Of a stretch of DNA of 64,000 nt, positions 17,956 through 25,632 are shown piece after piece (within the stretch, counting starts at the first letter, position 1; the number at the start of each line of letters is the position of its first letter). The position numbers were made by a program, and so were the translations under genes. The notes below the pieces were generated by a model. The model made no database searches. It was given only the letters and a program-made list of their open reading frames with translations, and had not been told where the DNA came from. Source of the stretch: Anaerolineales bacterium (GTDB lineage Bacteria > Chloroflexota > Anaerolineae > 4572-78 > J111); assembly GCA_020634935.1 (NCBI GenBank), contig JACKAT010000009.1:82865-146864 (forward strand), given 5' to 3'.

Positions 17956-18612
17956 TTAGCTGTATTGAAGCGCCAAATCAGTGTGAGCGTTGGTTAACAC
18001 CGCGCCAATGAGACGCGCATTGACTTTTTCCAGTCTATCCTTAGCGGCTTTAACATGCTCACGTTTAGTGCCGCCGGCTCTAACCGCCAGCAGCACGCCA
18101 TCGACCTTAGAGGCCAGCAGTGAAGCGTCGTTGACGGTGATAATCGGCGGCGCGTCGAAGATGACCATCTCGGCCATTTCGCTCAGCCGGGCCAGCACAT
18201 CGCTGATTTTTTTTGAAGCCAGCAGTTGGCTAGGAATGGGGGGTAACGGACCGCTGGTTAGGACTTGTAGCGTTGTATTTGGCACTGGCTGTAACGGGGG
18301 GGCGTTAAGGGCCGAGTCGTCTTTAAATAAACTGGTGAAGCCTCGTTCGTTAGATAGTTCAAAGAGGGTGTGCTGAGCCGGCCGCCGCAAGTCGGCATCG
18401 ACCAGAATGATACGCCGCTCCCCATCGGCCAAAGCGACGGCCAGATTGGCCACAATCGCGCTTTTGTCATCCGACGGCGCTGACGAGGTGACCAGCAGCG
18501 TGCGGAGGGGTTCATCGACGCTGGAAAATTCGATGTTGGTGCGCAGTGTACGATACGCCTCGGCGGCGGTGGAGCGGGGATCGGTTAGGGTGATGATAGC
18601 GTTGCTTGGCAT
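17956..18612 (-). CDS. CpsD/CapB-like BY-kinase with degenerate P-loop
   Basis: 218 residues of the ParA/MinD-like bacterial tyrosine kinase family. Order: RSTAAEAYRTLRTNIEF N-terminal motif, P-loop, Walker A-prime IILVDADLRRPAQH, and EMVIFDAPPI as Walker B. The P-loop reads SSAPSDDKSAIVANLA where TxPxxGEGKS/T is expected: the Gly before the Lys is Asp and the final Thr is Ala. The usual C-terminal Tyr cluster is missing; only one Tyr remains in the last few residues. It may bind nucleotide poorly and act as an assembly factor for the adjacent Wzz proteins. It starts 9 bp after the second Wzz gene. Confidence 0.85.
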   Translation of the reverse strand: MPSNAIITLTDPRSTAAEAYRTLRTNIEFSSVDEPLRTLLVTSSAPSDDKSAIVANLAVALADGERRIILVDADLRRPAQHTLFELSNERGFTSLFKDDSALNAPPLQPVPNTTLQVLTSGPLPPIPSQLLASKKISDVLARLSEMAEMVIFDAPPIITVNDASLLASKVDGVLLAVRAGGTKREHVKAAKDRLEKVNARLIGAVLTNAHTDLALQYS

Positions 18613-18621
18613 AAACGATTC

Positions 18622-19353
18622 CTAATTTGTACCCCGTAAACCCGGGACAAGCTGCCGGCGTTTTTCGCCGGAGGGCAGCGCCGCATCGCCGGTAACCGGA
18701 GGGATAGCCCCTAACACCGTCACCTCGATGGCTCGCTCGATATCCTCTGAAGAGCGAATGACATCCATTTCGAGCCATTCCAGGAAGAAGATCACCAGTA
18801 GGCCAATTAGTAATCCAAATAAGCCACCGGCTAAAGTGTTAATGGTTGTCTTGGGAGAATATTGCGCGTAGCCAAGATTATATACGCTGTCGAGCATTTT
18901 GACTTCGATACGATCCCGTTTATCTTGCTGTTGATTCCATTGGTCTCTGTTTTCGCCAAAGACTCCGGCCATGCTGTCGACCATAGCCATAGCTACCTCG
19001 GGATCCGTATCACGGGCTTCCAAGGCCAGGGTAAATGTGGAACTGTCAGGACTGACAAAAAGTTTGCTTAAAAAAGTGCTGGTATCCATATCTAGCTGCG
19101 CCCGGTCGATGACTTCAGCCGCCATAGTATGAGTCCGGATAATCTCGGCATAGTTACGCAGCAAATCTTTCAAACTGTTGCTCGATCCCCAATCGGTGGC
19201 GCGAGCCGGGACCACGCTCAATTTAACCGTGGCGCTGTAAACCGGCGTCTGCAACTTGCTGAAGCCATAAGCGCTGGCCGCCGCGACCAGCGCCACTACG
19301 ATCATAATCCAGCCGCGTTTACGTAAAATTCGTAGATAATCGGTAATTTCCAT
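18622..19353 (-). CDS. Wzz/YveK-type polysaccharide co-polymerase 2
   Basis: 243 residues with the two-helix topology of chain-length determinants. The N-terminal motif is MEITDYLRILRKRGWIMIVVALVAAASAYGF, an extracytoplasmic helical domain spans about 35-155, and the second helix is TLAGGLFGLLIGLLVIFFLEWLEMD. The cytoplasmic tail has SSEDIERAIEVTVLGAIPPV, the stretch that activates the partner BY-kinase. It sits between another Wzz-like gene (17 bp) and the kinase gene (9 bp), so the three are almost certainly one transcript. Confidence 0.9.
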   Translation of the reverse strand: MEITDYLRILRKRGWIMIVVALVAAASAYGFSKLQTPVYSATVKLSVVPARATDWGSSNSLKDLLRNYAEIIRTHTMAAEVIDRAQLDMDTSTFLSKLFVSPDSSTFTLALEARDTDPEVAMAMVDSMAGVFGENRDQWNQQQDKRDRIEVKMLDSVYNLGYAQYSPKTTINTLAGGLFGLLIGLLVIFFLEWLEMDVIRSSEDIERAIEVTVLGAIPPVTGDAALPSGEKRRQLVPGLRGTN

Positions 19354-19370
19354 ACGTTGACGACCTTTCT

Positions 19371-20045
19371 CTATTTCTTCGGTATTTCGGCCAGTACAGC
19401 AATCCCCATTGCTTCCAGTTCGGCTTTGCCGCGAACACTGTCATCCAGATAATCAAGCAAAAACGTAAGCCCAATGCCCGCCGCCAGCGCCAGCATCAAC
19501 CGGATGGGCAAATCGAGCCGCTGTCTAAGCGAGGGCGGGTTGGCCAAAAATGGTCCGGTGGTGTCAATCAATGTAATCGTCGTACTGGTTTCGCTCGATT
19601 GGGGAAAATATTTGATGCTGTTTTCCACCATCGCGGTAGTAACGGCCGGGCCAATCGCTTCTAACTCTTCGGCGCTGCCCCAGGTCATATTAAGTCGAAT
19701 AATGCGGTGTTTGGTTTCCGCCGATATGATCCCGGCCGGGATGCTGATCGAATTGCCGACTTCCTTCAAGTGGGTGTTGACATCATTGGCAAACCCTTGG
19801 CTGCTAACCAACTCGGTCAGATTATCGGCCAGATATTCCGACGAGACCCAGGCGTAGTAACCATCATAATTATACTCATCTTCAGCCGCCTGCGGCGCCA
19901 TGCCAACGCTAAAGCGAATGGACAGCCCGTAACTGGGCGGCGGTGTTTGGGCCGTCAGCAGAGTGACCACGGCCACGACCGCTACCAACAGCACTGGAAT
20001 CCACACCCGCTTCCAGATGATGTGGGCGTACTGTTTCAATTCCAT
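19371..20045 (-). CDS. Wzz-type polysaccharide co-polymerase 1
   Basis: 224 residues, also two transmembrane segments (VWIPVLLVAVVAVVTLL near the N-terminus and RLMLALAAGIGLTFLLDYL near the C-terminus). A short DDSVRGKAELEAMGIAVLAEIPK tail follows, the usual Wzz ending. Its periplasmic region is richer in Ser/Thr/Tyr than that of the paralogue. Two consecutive Wzz paralogues may form a hetero-oligomer or control two chain lengths. A GGAG lies 13 nt before the ATG, slightly far. Confidence 0.87.
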   Translation of the reverse strand: MELKQYAHIIWKRVWIPVLLVAVVAVVTLLTAQTPPPSYGLSIRFSVGMAPQAAEDEYNYDGYYAWVSSEYLADNLTELVSSQGFANDVNTHLKEVGNSISIPAGIISAETKHRIIRLNMTWGSAEELEAIGPAVTTAMVENSIKYFPQSSETSTTITLIDTTGPFLANPPSLRQRLDLPIRLMLALAAGIGLTFLLDYLDDSVRGKAELEAMGIAVLAEIPKK

Positions 20046-20152
20046 TCGGGTTTAACGTCTCCAGTTTACCATACCCTCAGGCTCGTGCCATCGGGCGATT
20101 GGCGGAAATGCAAAAATAAAGTATAAGCGAAATCTTCGTATGCTCCAATTTT

Positions 20153-21301
20153 TTACCGCTCAAATGCTTGCCACTTCTCTCCGATAAATTGGCTCAACTG
20201 CTGCTTGAAGCGTTGGTTACTGAATCGTTCCGCATTCGCCCGCGCCGACACCGGATCAAACGCCATGGTTTCAAACTGTTCGACAGCCGCCATCAGGCAC
20301 TCGACGGTTTGCTCGCGGAAAAAGAGGCCCGTTTCAGGCTCGATGACCGTATCGAGCGCCCCGCCCTTGGCAAATGCAATCACCGGCCGGCCCGCTGCTT
20401 GGGCCTCGACCGGGGCGATGCCGAAATCTTCAAAGCCGGGGAAGAGAAAGGCCCGGCAGTTGGCCATCAGCTTGGCCACGTCGTCCCAGGGCAGCCGGCC
20501 CTTGAATTCGACCGTCGGCCCGGCCAACTGTTCAAGCTGCGCCCGGTCACGACCGTCGCCCACAATGATCAGGCGGCGCTTCAGCCGGCTCAAAGCCTGT
20601 ACCGCCAGATCGATACGTTTGTACGGAATCAAGCGCGATACAATCAAATAGTAATCCCCTTGCGGTTCGCCCTCGGCCGGACGAAAGCGCCCGGTATCGA
20701 CCGGCGGGTAGATGATGACTGAGTCGCGCCCGTAATACGTTTTGATGCGCGTTTGGATATCTTTTGAAATCGCAATAAAGTGATCGACGCCTTGGGCCCG
20801 TCCGGCAGCCGGTCGCTTAGTCTGCCCGTTAGGCGTCGGCTGAGCCGCCCGAAAATCCCACTGTTGCAGCTTTTTGATCGCCGGGGCAATGGCCAGACCT
20901 AACCAGCGACCAAAACCCTCGCGTTGGGCGTAACCGTCGTAATCCCACACGTAACGCGTCGGAGCCAAGCAGTAGCAGATGTGTAACTGTCGAGAGGTAT
21001 GGCGCAGCCCGTGAATGAAGCCGCTTTTGTTCGACAAGATGACATCGTAGCCGCTGAAATCCATGCTGGACACAGCCGGCGGGTAAAGCGGCAGATATGG
21101 CTGGTGATGGCGATTCACCCCCGGCGCGCGATTCAGCCAGGTGGATTTGATGGTCCAGCGACGGTAGGTGTCGGGCATTAGTTCGGGCCCGTAGATGGTG
21201 GTAAATACCGGCGCGCCGGGGTAGAGAGCGACCATCTGCTCCAATACATTTTCCGCCCCACCCATTTGATTGAGCCAGTCGTGCGCAATCGCAATTTTCA
21301 C
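20153..21301 (-). CDS. GT4-type glycosyltransferase
   Basis: 382 residues, GT-B fold. The N-terminus is KIAIAHDWLNQMGGAENVLEQM, typical of GT4 enzymes that extend exopolysaccharide chains. The central HFIAISKDIQTRI and YLIVSRLIPYKRIDLAVQAL segments, and the EDFGIAPVEAQAAGRPVIAF donor site with the E-x7-E motif, support the call. The start is GTG, with AAGGA about 9 nt upstream. First gene of the leftward exopolysaccharide operon. The sugar donor cannot be assigned. Confidence 0.92.
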   Translation of the reverse strand: MKIAIAHDWLNQMGGAENVLEQMVALYPGAPVFTTIYGPELMPDTYRRWTIKSTWLNRAPGVNRHHQPYLPLYPPAVSSMDFSGYDVILSNKSGFIHGLRHTSRQLHICYCLAPTRYVWDYDGYAQREGFGRWLGLAIAPAIKKLQQWDFRAAQPTPNGQTKRPAAGRAQGVDHFIAISKDIQTRIKTYYGRDSVIIYPPVDTGRFRPAEGEPQGDYYLIVSRLIPYKRIDLAVQALSRLKRRLIIVGDGRDRAQLEQLAGPTVEFKGRLPWDDVAKLMANCRAFLFPGFEDFGIAPVEAQAAGRPVIAFAKGGALDTVIEPETGLFFREQTVECLMAAVEQFETMAFDPVSARANAERFSNQRFKQQLSQFIGEKWQAFER

Positions 21302-21458
21302 AACAGAAATCCTTTGCTCTTATTGAGGTTATGATAGGAAAGGCTTAAAAATCGGCAAATTGAGGCGATAAGGACTAGTAAATTAAAGATAATTGTGGTA
21401 ACATACCTGAAATAGAACAAATAAGCCATCCGAAAGGCTGATACACCAGGGATAAATT

Positions 21459-21806
21459 ATGCAGCTAAGTTTACCTGAACCACTCAAAAGCGAAGCTCAA
21501 GCATTGGCTCAGCAACAAGGGGTTGCCCTTGAAACCATTGTCATTCAAGCTGTCGAGTATTATCTAAAGTCTCAATCAGATGTTTATACTCGTACATTTC
21601 AAGCTCGACAGCGATTGCAAGAACTTAATCGCTTAAAATACAAAAAGAGTATTGATGTCGTAGCTGAGATACGGCAAATTCGATCTATGGCGGCTGATCT
21701 TTATCTCGGTCAAGCAGAGTTTGAGCAGTCTCAGTTGCTTCAAGTGGCAGAAAAACGGGCCGACTACAATTCAGACCCCAACAACCCGGATGAAGCTCTA
21801 TCTTGA
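21459..21806 (+). CDS. putative antitoxin of a PIN-type pair
   Basis: 115 residues. The N-terminus (MQLSLPEPLKSEAQALAQQQ with GVALETIVIQAVEYYL) resembles a ribbon-helix-helix module that would bind DNA and autoregulate. The rest is charged helix that could wrap the toxin. Its stop overlaps the start of a PIN-domain reading frame by 17 nt, the classic toxin-antitoxin arrangement. AGGG lies 7 nt before the ATG. The partner toxin is broken, so this antitoxin may be an orphan. Confidence 0.55.
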   Translation: MQLSLPEPLKSEAQALAQQQGVALETIVIQAVEYYLKSQSDVYTRTFQARQRLQELNRLKYKKSIDVVAEIRQIRSMAADLYLGQAEFEQSQLLQVAEKRADYNSDPNNPDEALS

Positions 21807-22026
21807 TACGGTTATCTTAATCGATTACCTCTACAATTCTGAAGAAACTGAGCGTACCCAAGCGATTGGTAACGTTTTTGAATTAGCTCGACAAGAAAAA
21901 GTCGAGCTTTTTGTATCCTTTTATACCCCTCACCTACGATGTTTATTTTCAAAGTGTGGCTAGTATTATCTCTGTGAAAACTCCGCAAGACGTCGTTACT
22001 CAGTTTTTATCCCCACTATCAAAATA
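21790..22026 (+). pseudogene. truncated, frameshifted PIN-domain toxin
   Basis: Starts MKLYLDTVILIDYLYNSEE, with the first PIN acidic residue and hydrophobic strand intact. The frame stops after 57 residues. Reading continues in the +1 frame as a coherent stretch (PLTYDVYFQSVASIISVKTP to a stop at 22026), so a single indel near 21930 is likely. Even with both frames joined the protein is about 80 residues against 120-140 for PIN toxins, and the later acidic residues are missing. Probably an inactivated toxin left beside its antitoxin. Confidence 0.6.
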
Positions 22027-22057
22027 ATCGTCTCTTTTTTCGTAGCTTGTTAAAGTT

Positions 22058-22199
22058 CTCTATGTTTGCACTTTTAGGAATTGCCCAAATTGAAGAGGAA
22101 AATTAGACAGAATTAACAAGATTATCAAGATTATGCAAATTTTTTTATTCTGTAAATCTTGTAAATCCTGTCTATTTCTACAAAGTGCAAAGATAGTAT
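22058..22199. repeat. family B nested palindrome, copy 2 (inner family D)
   Basis: The outer inverted repeat CTATGTTTGCACTTTT / CAAAGTGCAAAGATAG is the same as copy 1 near 5.6 kb. The inner palindrome is different: TAGACAGAATTAACAAGATT / AATCTTGTAAATCCTGTCTA, a module also found near 54.1 kb. The right end forms TATAAT (22197-22202) 43 bp before the rpe start codon. Confidence 0.82.
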
Positions 22200-22244
22200 A
22201 ATAAAGTTGTTTAGTAGGTTGATAAAGCCATAAGGGAGAAACCC

Positions 22245-22904
22245 ATGATCAAAATAGCGCCCTCAATTATCGCCTCCGACTTCACCCGGCTGGGCGAGCA
22301 GGCTCAGGAAGCCGTCGCCGGGGGGGCCGATTGGCTGCACCTGGACGTTATGGACGGCCATTTTGTGCCCAATATCACTTTTGGTCCGCTGGTGGTCAAA
22401 GCCGTTCGCTCCGTCACCGATATAACCCTGGACATTCACCTGATGATCGAACAGCCGGAGCGCTATCTCGAAGAATTCGCCCACGCCGGCGCCAACCGCA
22501 TGACCGTTCACGTCGAGACCTGCCCTCATCTCCACCGCACCGTCCAGCAGATTAAAGAGCTGGGCTGCCGGGCCGGCGTCACGCTCAATCCGGCCACGCC
22601 GCTCTCTGTTCTGACCGAAATTCTGCCGGAGGTTGATCTGGTGTTGGTCATGTCGGTCAACCCCGGCTTCGGCGGCCAGTCGTATATCCCCGCCAGCACC
22701 GCCAAAATCGCCCGGCTGCGAGCCATGCTCGACGCCATCGGCTCCCCGGCCGAATTGGAGGTCGATGGTGGCATCAACGTCGAGACCATCGCCGAGGCGG
22801 CTCAAGCTGGCGTATCTGTAGTGGTAGCTGGATCGGCGGTATTTAGGGGTGAGGCTTCGATAGGTGAGAATATCCGGCAATTGCGAGAGGCGTGTGACTG
22901 TTGA
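22245..22904 (+). CDS. rpe: ribulose-phosphate 3-epimerase
   Basis: 219 residues, the standard length. IAPSIIASDFTRLGEQ opens the TIM barrel. WLHLDVMDGHFVPNITFGP gives the metal-binding His/Asp and substrate Asp; LDIHLMIEQPERY, VLVMSVNPGFGGQSYI and ELEVDGGINVETI complete the conserved sites. It interconverts ribulose 5-phosphate and xylulose 5-phosphate in the pentose phosphate pathway. AAGGGAGAA precedes the ATG. It is monocistronic, and a repeat-derived TATAAT lies upstream. Confidence 0.97.
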   Translation: MIKIAPSIIASDFTRLGEQAQEAVAGGADWLHLDVMDGHFVPNITFGPLVVKAVRSVTDITLDIHLMIEQPERYLEEFAHAGANRMTVHVETCPHLHRTVQQIKELGCRAGVTLNPATPLSVLTEILPEVDLVLVMSVNPGFGGQSYIPASTAKIARLRAMLDAIGSPAELEVDGGINVETIAEAAQAGVSVVVAGSAVFRGEASIGENIRQLREACDC

Positions 22905-23004
22905 GTCTATAAATTCGGAACCTTTTAACCTTCTCTATCGTCTAAGACATGTAAGACCCAAACAAAACAGTTAATAAATCTCATTTTTGAGGAGGAATAC
23001 CCTT

Positions 23005-23763
23005 ATGAATTTCAAAACTCAACCCCTTATCATCGCCTTGGTTTGTGCTATGCTGGTGCTATTAGGTGGCGGCGTGGCCGTCGGTCTGGCCACCTTCGGC
23101 TTATCGACAGCCCAGGCCGATACCCTACACCAAGACTCAGCGACACCGCGCACCATCACCGTGGTCGGCGAAGGTACCGTCAGCGCCGCGCCCGATATCG
23201 CCACCATCAACCTTGGCGTCCAGGTCAACGATCCCGAAGTAAAGGCCGCCACTGACCAGGCCGACCAAATCATGGCCGATTTGATCGCCGCCCTGAAAGC
23301 CGAGGGCGTAGCCGACAAAGACATCGAAACCGCTTACTATAGCCTCTACATCGATCGCCCCTTCGGCCCGGACGGCCAGCCCGGCAGCGCGACCTACCAA
23401 TTGAGCAACAGCTTGCAAGTTACCGTCCGCGATCTCGATAACCTGACGAATATCTTGAGCGTGGCTATTGAAGCCGGCGCTAACAACATCAACAGCGTCA
23501 GCTTCAGCATCGAGGACCCCAGCGATCTACGCTCCGAAGCGCGCCAGCAGGCCGTGGACGAAGCTAAGACCAAAGCGGAAGAACTGGCCGATCTCAACGG
23601 CGTTGCCGTAGGTGAAGTCGTCCGCATCAGCGAAGTGATTGATCAGGGCATTCCCTTCGCCAGTGAGCGTGCTTTAGCTGTCGGCGGTGGCGGTGGCGGC
23701 ATCACCCCCGGCGATGTCGATATCAATGTTCAACTGCAAATCACCTACGCCATCTTGCAGTAA
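23005..23763 (+). CDS. SIMPL-domain (DUF541) exported protein
   Basis: 252 residues. A signal/anchor segment (PLIIALVCAMLVLLGGGVAVGL) is followed by TITVVGEGTVSAAPDIATINLGV, the canonical SIMPL/DUF541 start, and by the paired beta-alpha repeats ending DVDINVQLQITYAIL. Family members (Oxidative stress-defence protein YggE type) form periplasmic oligomers of unclear function. GAGGAGG lies 9 nt before the ATG, which decides the start over an upstream TTG. A strong terminator follows. Confidence 0.9.
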   Translation: MNFKTQPLIIALVCAMLVLLGGGVAVGLATFGLSTAQADTLHQDSATPRTITVVGEGTVSAAPDIATINLGVQVNDPEVKAATDQADQIMADLIAALKAEGVADKDIETAYYSLYIDRPFGPDGQPGSATYQLSNSLQVTVRDLDNLTNILSVAIEAGANNINSVSFSIEDPSDLRSEARQQAVDEAKTKAEELADLNGVAVGEVVRISEVIDQGIPFASERALAVGGGGGGITPGDVDINVQLQITYAILQ

Positions 23764-23810
23764 CAAACCCAGTAGAACAAGTCGCTGACTTGTTACATAG
23801 GTACGGATTG

Positions 23811-23846
23811 AAAAAGAGACGACTTTACCGGTCGTCTCTTTTTTTA
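23811..23846 (+). terminator. intrinsic terminator
   Basis: AAAAAGAGACGAC and GTCGTCTCTTTTTTT form a 13-bp stem with a 7-nt loop and a T-run, 50 bp after the SIMPL gene. Confidence 0.9.
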
Positions 23847-23933
23847 CCCAAAAACTTGCCTTGCCGCCTAACATCGTCTATTCTTTCGGTTAGCTATATC
23901 CAGCCACCCGAAACCCGCTCAAGCGCTCGCCTT

Positions 23934-23969
23934 TCAACCCAACCCCATCAACTCCCTAACTCCCAACTC
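23934..23969. repeat. heptamer-phased short repeat
   Basis: CAACCCA, ACCCCAT, CAACTCC, CTAACTC, CCAACTC: five degenerate 7-mers in the 250-bp spacer upstream of acuC. Confidence 0.55.
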
Positions 23970-24016
23970 TAAAAACGCCAAGAACTCTATAAACTTTTTA
24001 CCGAAAGGACAACCCC

Positions 24017-25123
24017 ATGTCGCGTGCCGTATTCATTGGCGATGAATCCCTCTGGGCCGGCGGCCATCCGCCCGGCCATCCCCTGCGCCCCGAACGATTG
24101 CGCGACACCTGGGACATGCTTCAGGCCTACCAGGCCTTTGATGCGCCGAACACCCGCATCGTGCCGCCCCGCCCGCCGACCGAGGCAGACCTGCTCACCT
24201 TTCACACTCGTGAATATGTCGATGCCGTTCGCCGGTTGAGCCAGGGGGAGCGAGGCTTCAACTACAGCCGCTATGGCTTTGGGCCGGGCGACAACCCCGT
24301 TTTCGACGGGATGTACGATAGCGAGGGGCTCAAAGTCGGCGCGGCCCTGGTAGCCGCTGAACTCTTACTCAATAACGAGGCCGATGTCGTGTTTAGCTTC
24401 GCCGGAGGATTGCACCACGCCGGGCGCAATTTCGCCTCCGGCTTCTGCGTTTTCGGCGATGGGGCCGTTGCCATTCAGCGCATGCTGGCCGAAGGCTGGC
24501 GCGTGGCCTACATCGACATCGACGCCCACCACGGCGACGGCGTCCAGGCCGCCTTTTATGATGACGACCGGGTTTTGACCATCTCGTTTCACGAGTCGGG
24601 CTACTATCTTTTCCCCGGCACCGGGTTTACTCAAGATTTGGGCGAAGGCTCCGGACGCGGCTTTAGTGTCAACGTCCCACTCTTTCCCTATACCGACGAT
24701 GATATTTTCTTGTGGGCGTTTGATCAGGTGGCGCCACCGTTGCTCGACCGCTTTGCGCCGGATGTGATTGTCGCTCAACTGGGGGTCGATGCCCACTGGC
24801 GCGATCCGCTGACCCACCTGGCCTTAACCACCCACGGTTTTGAGAACCTGTTCCAACGGATTCATCAGCTTTCGCCGCGCTGGCTGGCCGTTGGTGGCGG
24901 TGGTTACCACCACACGGTGGTGCCGCGCGCTTGGACTCTGGCCTGGGGTGTGATGAGTGAGCAAACCTTCTCCAACGTCTTACCTGAGGCCGTGGCGGCT
25001 AACTACACCCCACCTTTCCTGCACGATGAAGGCCAACCGCCCATTGTGGTCGATCAACGTCGCCAAGTTCAGCAAGGGACCGAACAAGTCGTCGAAGAGT
25101 TAAAACAGTTGCTCCAATTTTGA
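24017..25123 (+). CDS. AcuC-like class I histone-deacetylase-fold enzyme
   Basis: 368 residues. Catalytic and zinc motifs are intact: GGLHHAGRNFASGFCVFGDGA (tandem His), VAYIDIDAHHGDGVQ (DxDxHHGxG), and a later QLGVDAHWRDPLTHL with the third zinc ligand Asp. GGGGYHHTVVPRAW gives the C-terminal Gly-rich loop with the transition-state Tyr. AcuC deacetylates acetyl-CoA synthetase in Bacillus; bacterial members may also act on acetylpolyamines. No acs or acuA gene is adjacent, so the substrate is open. AAAGGA lies before the ATG. Confidence 0.93.
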   Translation: MSRAVFIGDESLWAGGHPPGHPLRPERLRDTWDMLQAYQAFDAPNTRIVPPRPPTEADLLTFHTREYVDAVRRLSQGERGFNYSRYGFGPGDNPVFDGMYDSEGLKVGAALVAAELLLNNEADVVFSFAGGLHHAGRNFASGFCVFGDGAVAIQRMLAEGWRVAYIDIDAHHGDGVQAAFYDDDRVLTISFHESGYYLFPGTGFTQDLGEGSGRGFSVNVPLFPYTDDDIFLWAFDQVAPPLLDRFAPDVIVAQLGVDAHWRDPLTHLALTTHGFENLFQRIHQLSPRWLAVGGGGYHHTVVPRAWTLAWGVMSEQTFSNVLPEAVAANYTPPFLHDEGQPPIVVDQRRQVQQGTEQVVEELKQLLQF

Positions 25124-25190
25124 CGTATCCAGCCCACCTCAAGCAAAATAAAATCAGTCGATCACGATTTCAAGATCTAATGAGAAATGA

Positions 25191-25293
25191 TAGAACGCGG
25201 ATGACACGGATTATACGGATTTTCACCGACAAAACTTGATTTAACTTCAAAAAATCCGTGTTTATCCGTTTGATCTGTACGATCTGTGTTCTA
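25191..25293. repeat. family D-like palindrome (TAGAAC ends)
   Basis: TAGAACGCGGATGACACGG at the left and GATCTGTACGATCTGTGTTC-TA at the right are an imperfect inverted repeat built from degenerate ACGGATT units. A truncated copy (TAGAACACAGGTGATGCGG) occurs at 59881. It abuts the next element without a spacer. Confidence 0.65.
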
Positions 25294-25437
25294 TAGGACT
25301 TACGCCGTTGGCATGTCATTTCGTAGCCGAAGGCGGAGAAATCCCTAAAATCTTTGTTTGCAAACAGAATCTGTAGGGATTTCTCGCTCATTCTTCGCTC
25401 GAAATGACATGGTTCGATGTCAAATGCGTAACTTCTA
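25294..25437. repeat. hybrid element: family A outer ends, family C core
   Basis: The outer ends TAGGACTTACGCCGTTG / CAAATGCGTAACTTCTA belong to family A, but the interior is another palindrome: GCATGTCATTTCG / CGAAATGACATG with nested GAGAAATCCC / GGGATTTCTC. The same interior occurs alone at 61321-61423. This is direct evidence that outer and inner modules recombine. Confidence 0.75.
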
Positions 25438-25536
25438 TTCTATTTACCCACTTTCATGTAAAATTGTGATCGACTGAAAATATGTTTCTTGTCCCATGGG
25501 CGATAGAACGTGGGACGCAATAGCTGCTATTCTGAT

Positions 25537-25618
25537 GGAGTCAGATAGTCTCAGATGAGACGACAGCGACAACGAAAATATCTGACTACCGACTACTGAT
25601 ATCTGACTACCGTATTTT
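25537..25618. repeat. GTCTCA-TGAGAC hairpin and heptamer tract
   Basis: AGTCAGATAGTCTCAGATGA with GAGACGACAGCGAC is shared nearly exactly with 63918-63960. It is followed by GACTACC, GACTACT, GATATCT, GACTACC heptamers, ending at the ribosome-binding site of the amidohydrolase gene. Confidence 0.6.
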
Positions 25619-25632
25619 CAGAGGAGGATGCT

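Noticed and set aside
24365..24817. Leftward frame opposite the AcuC gene
   Set aside because: GC-rich shadow frame; the sense strand has every deacetylase motif.
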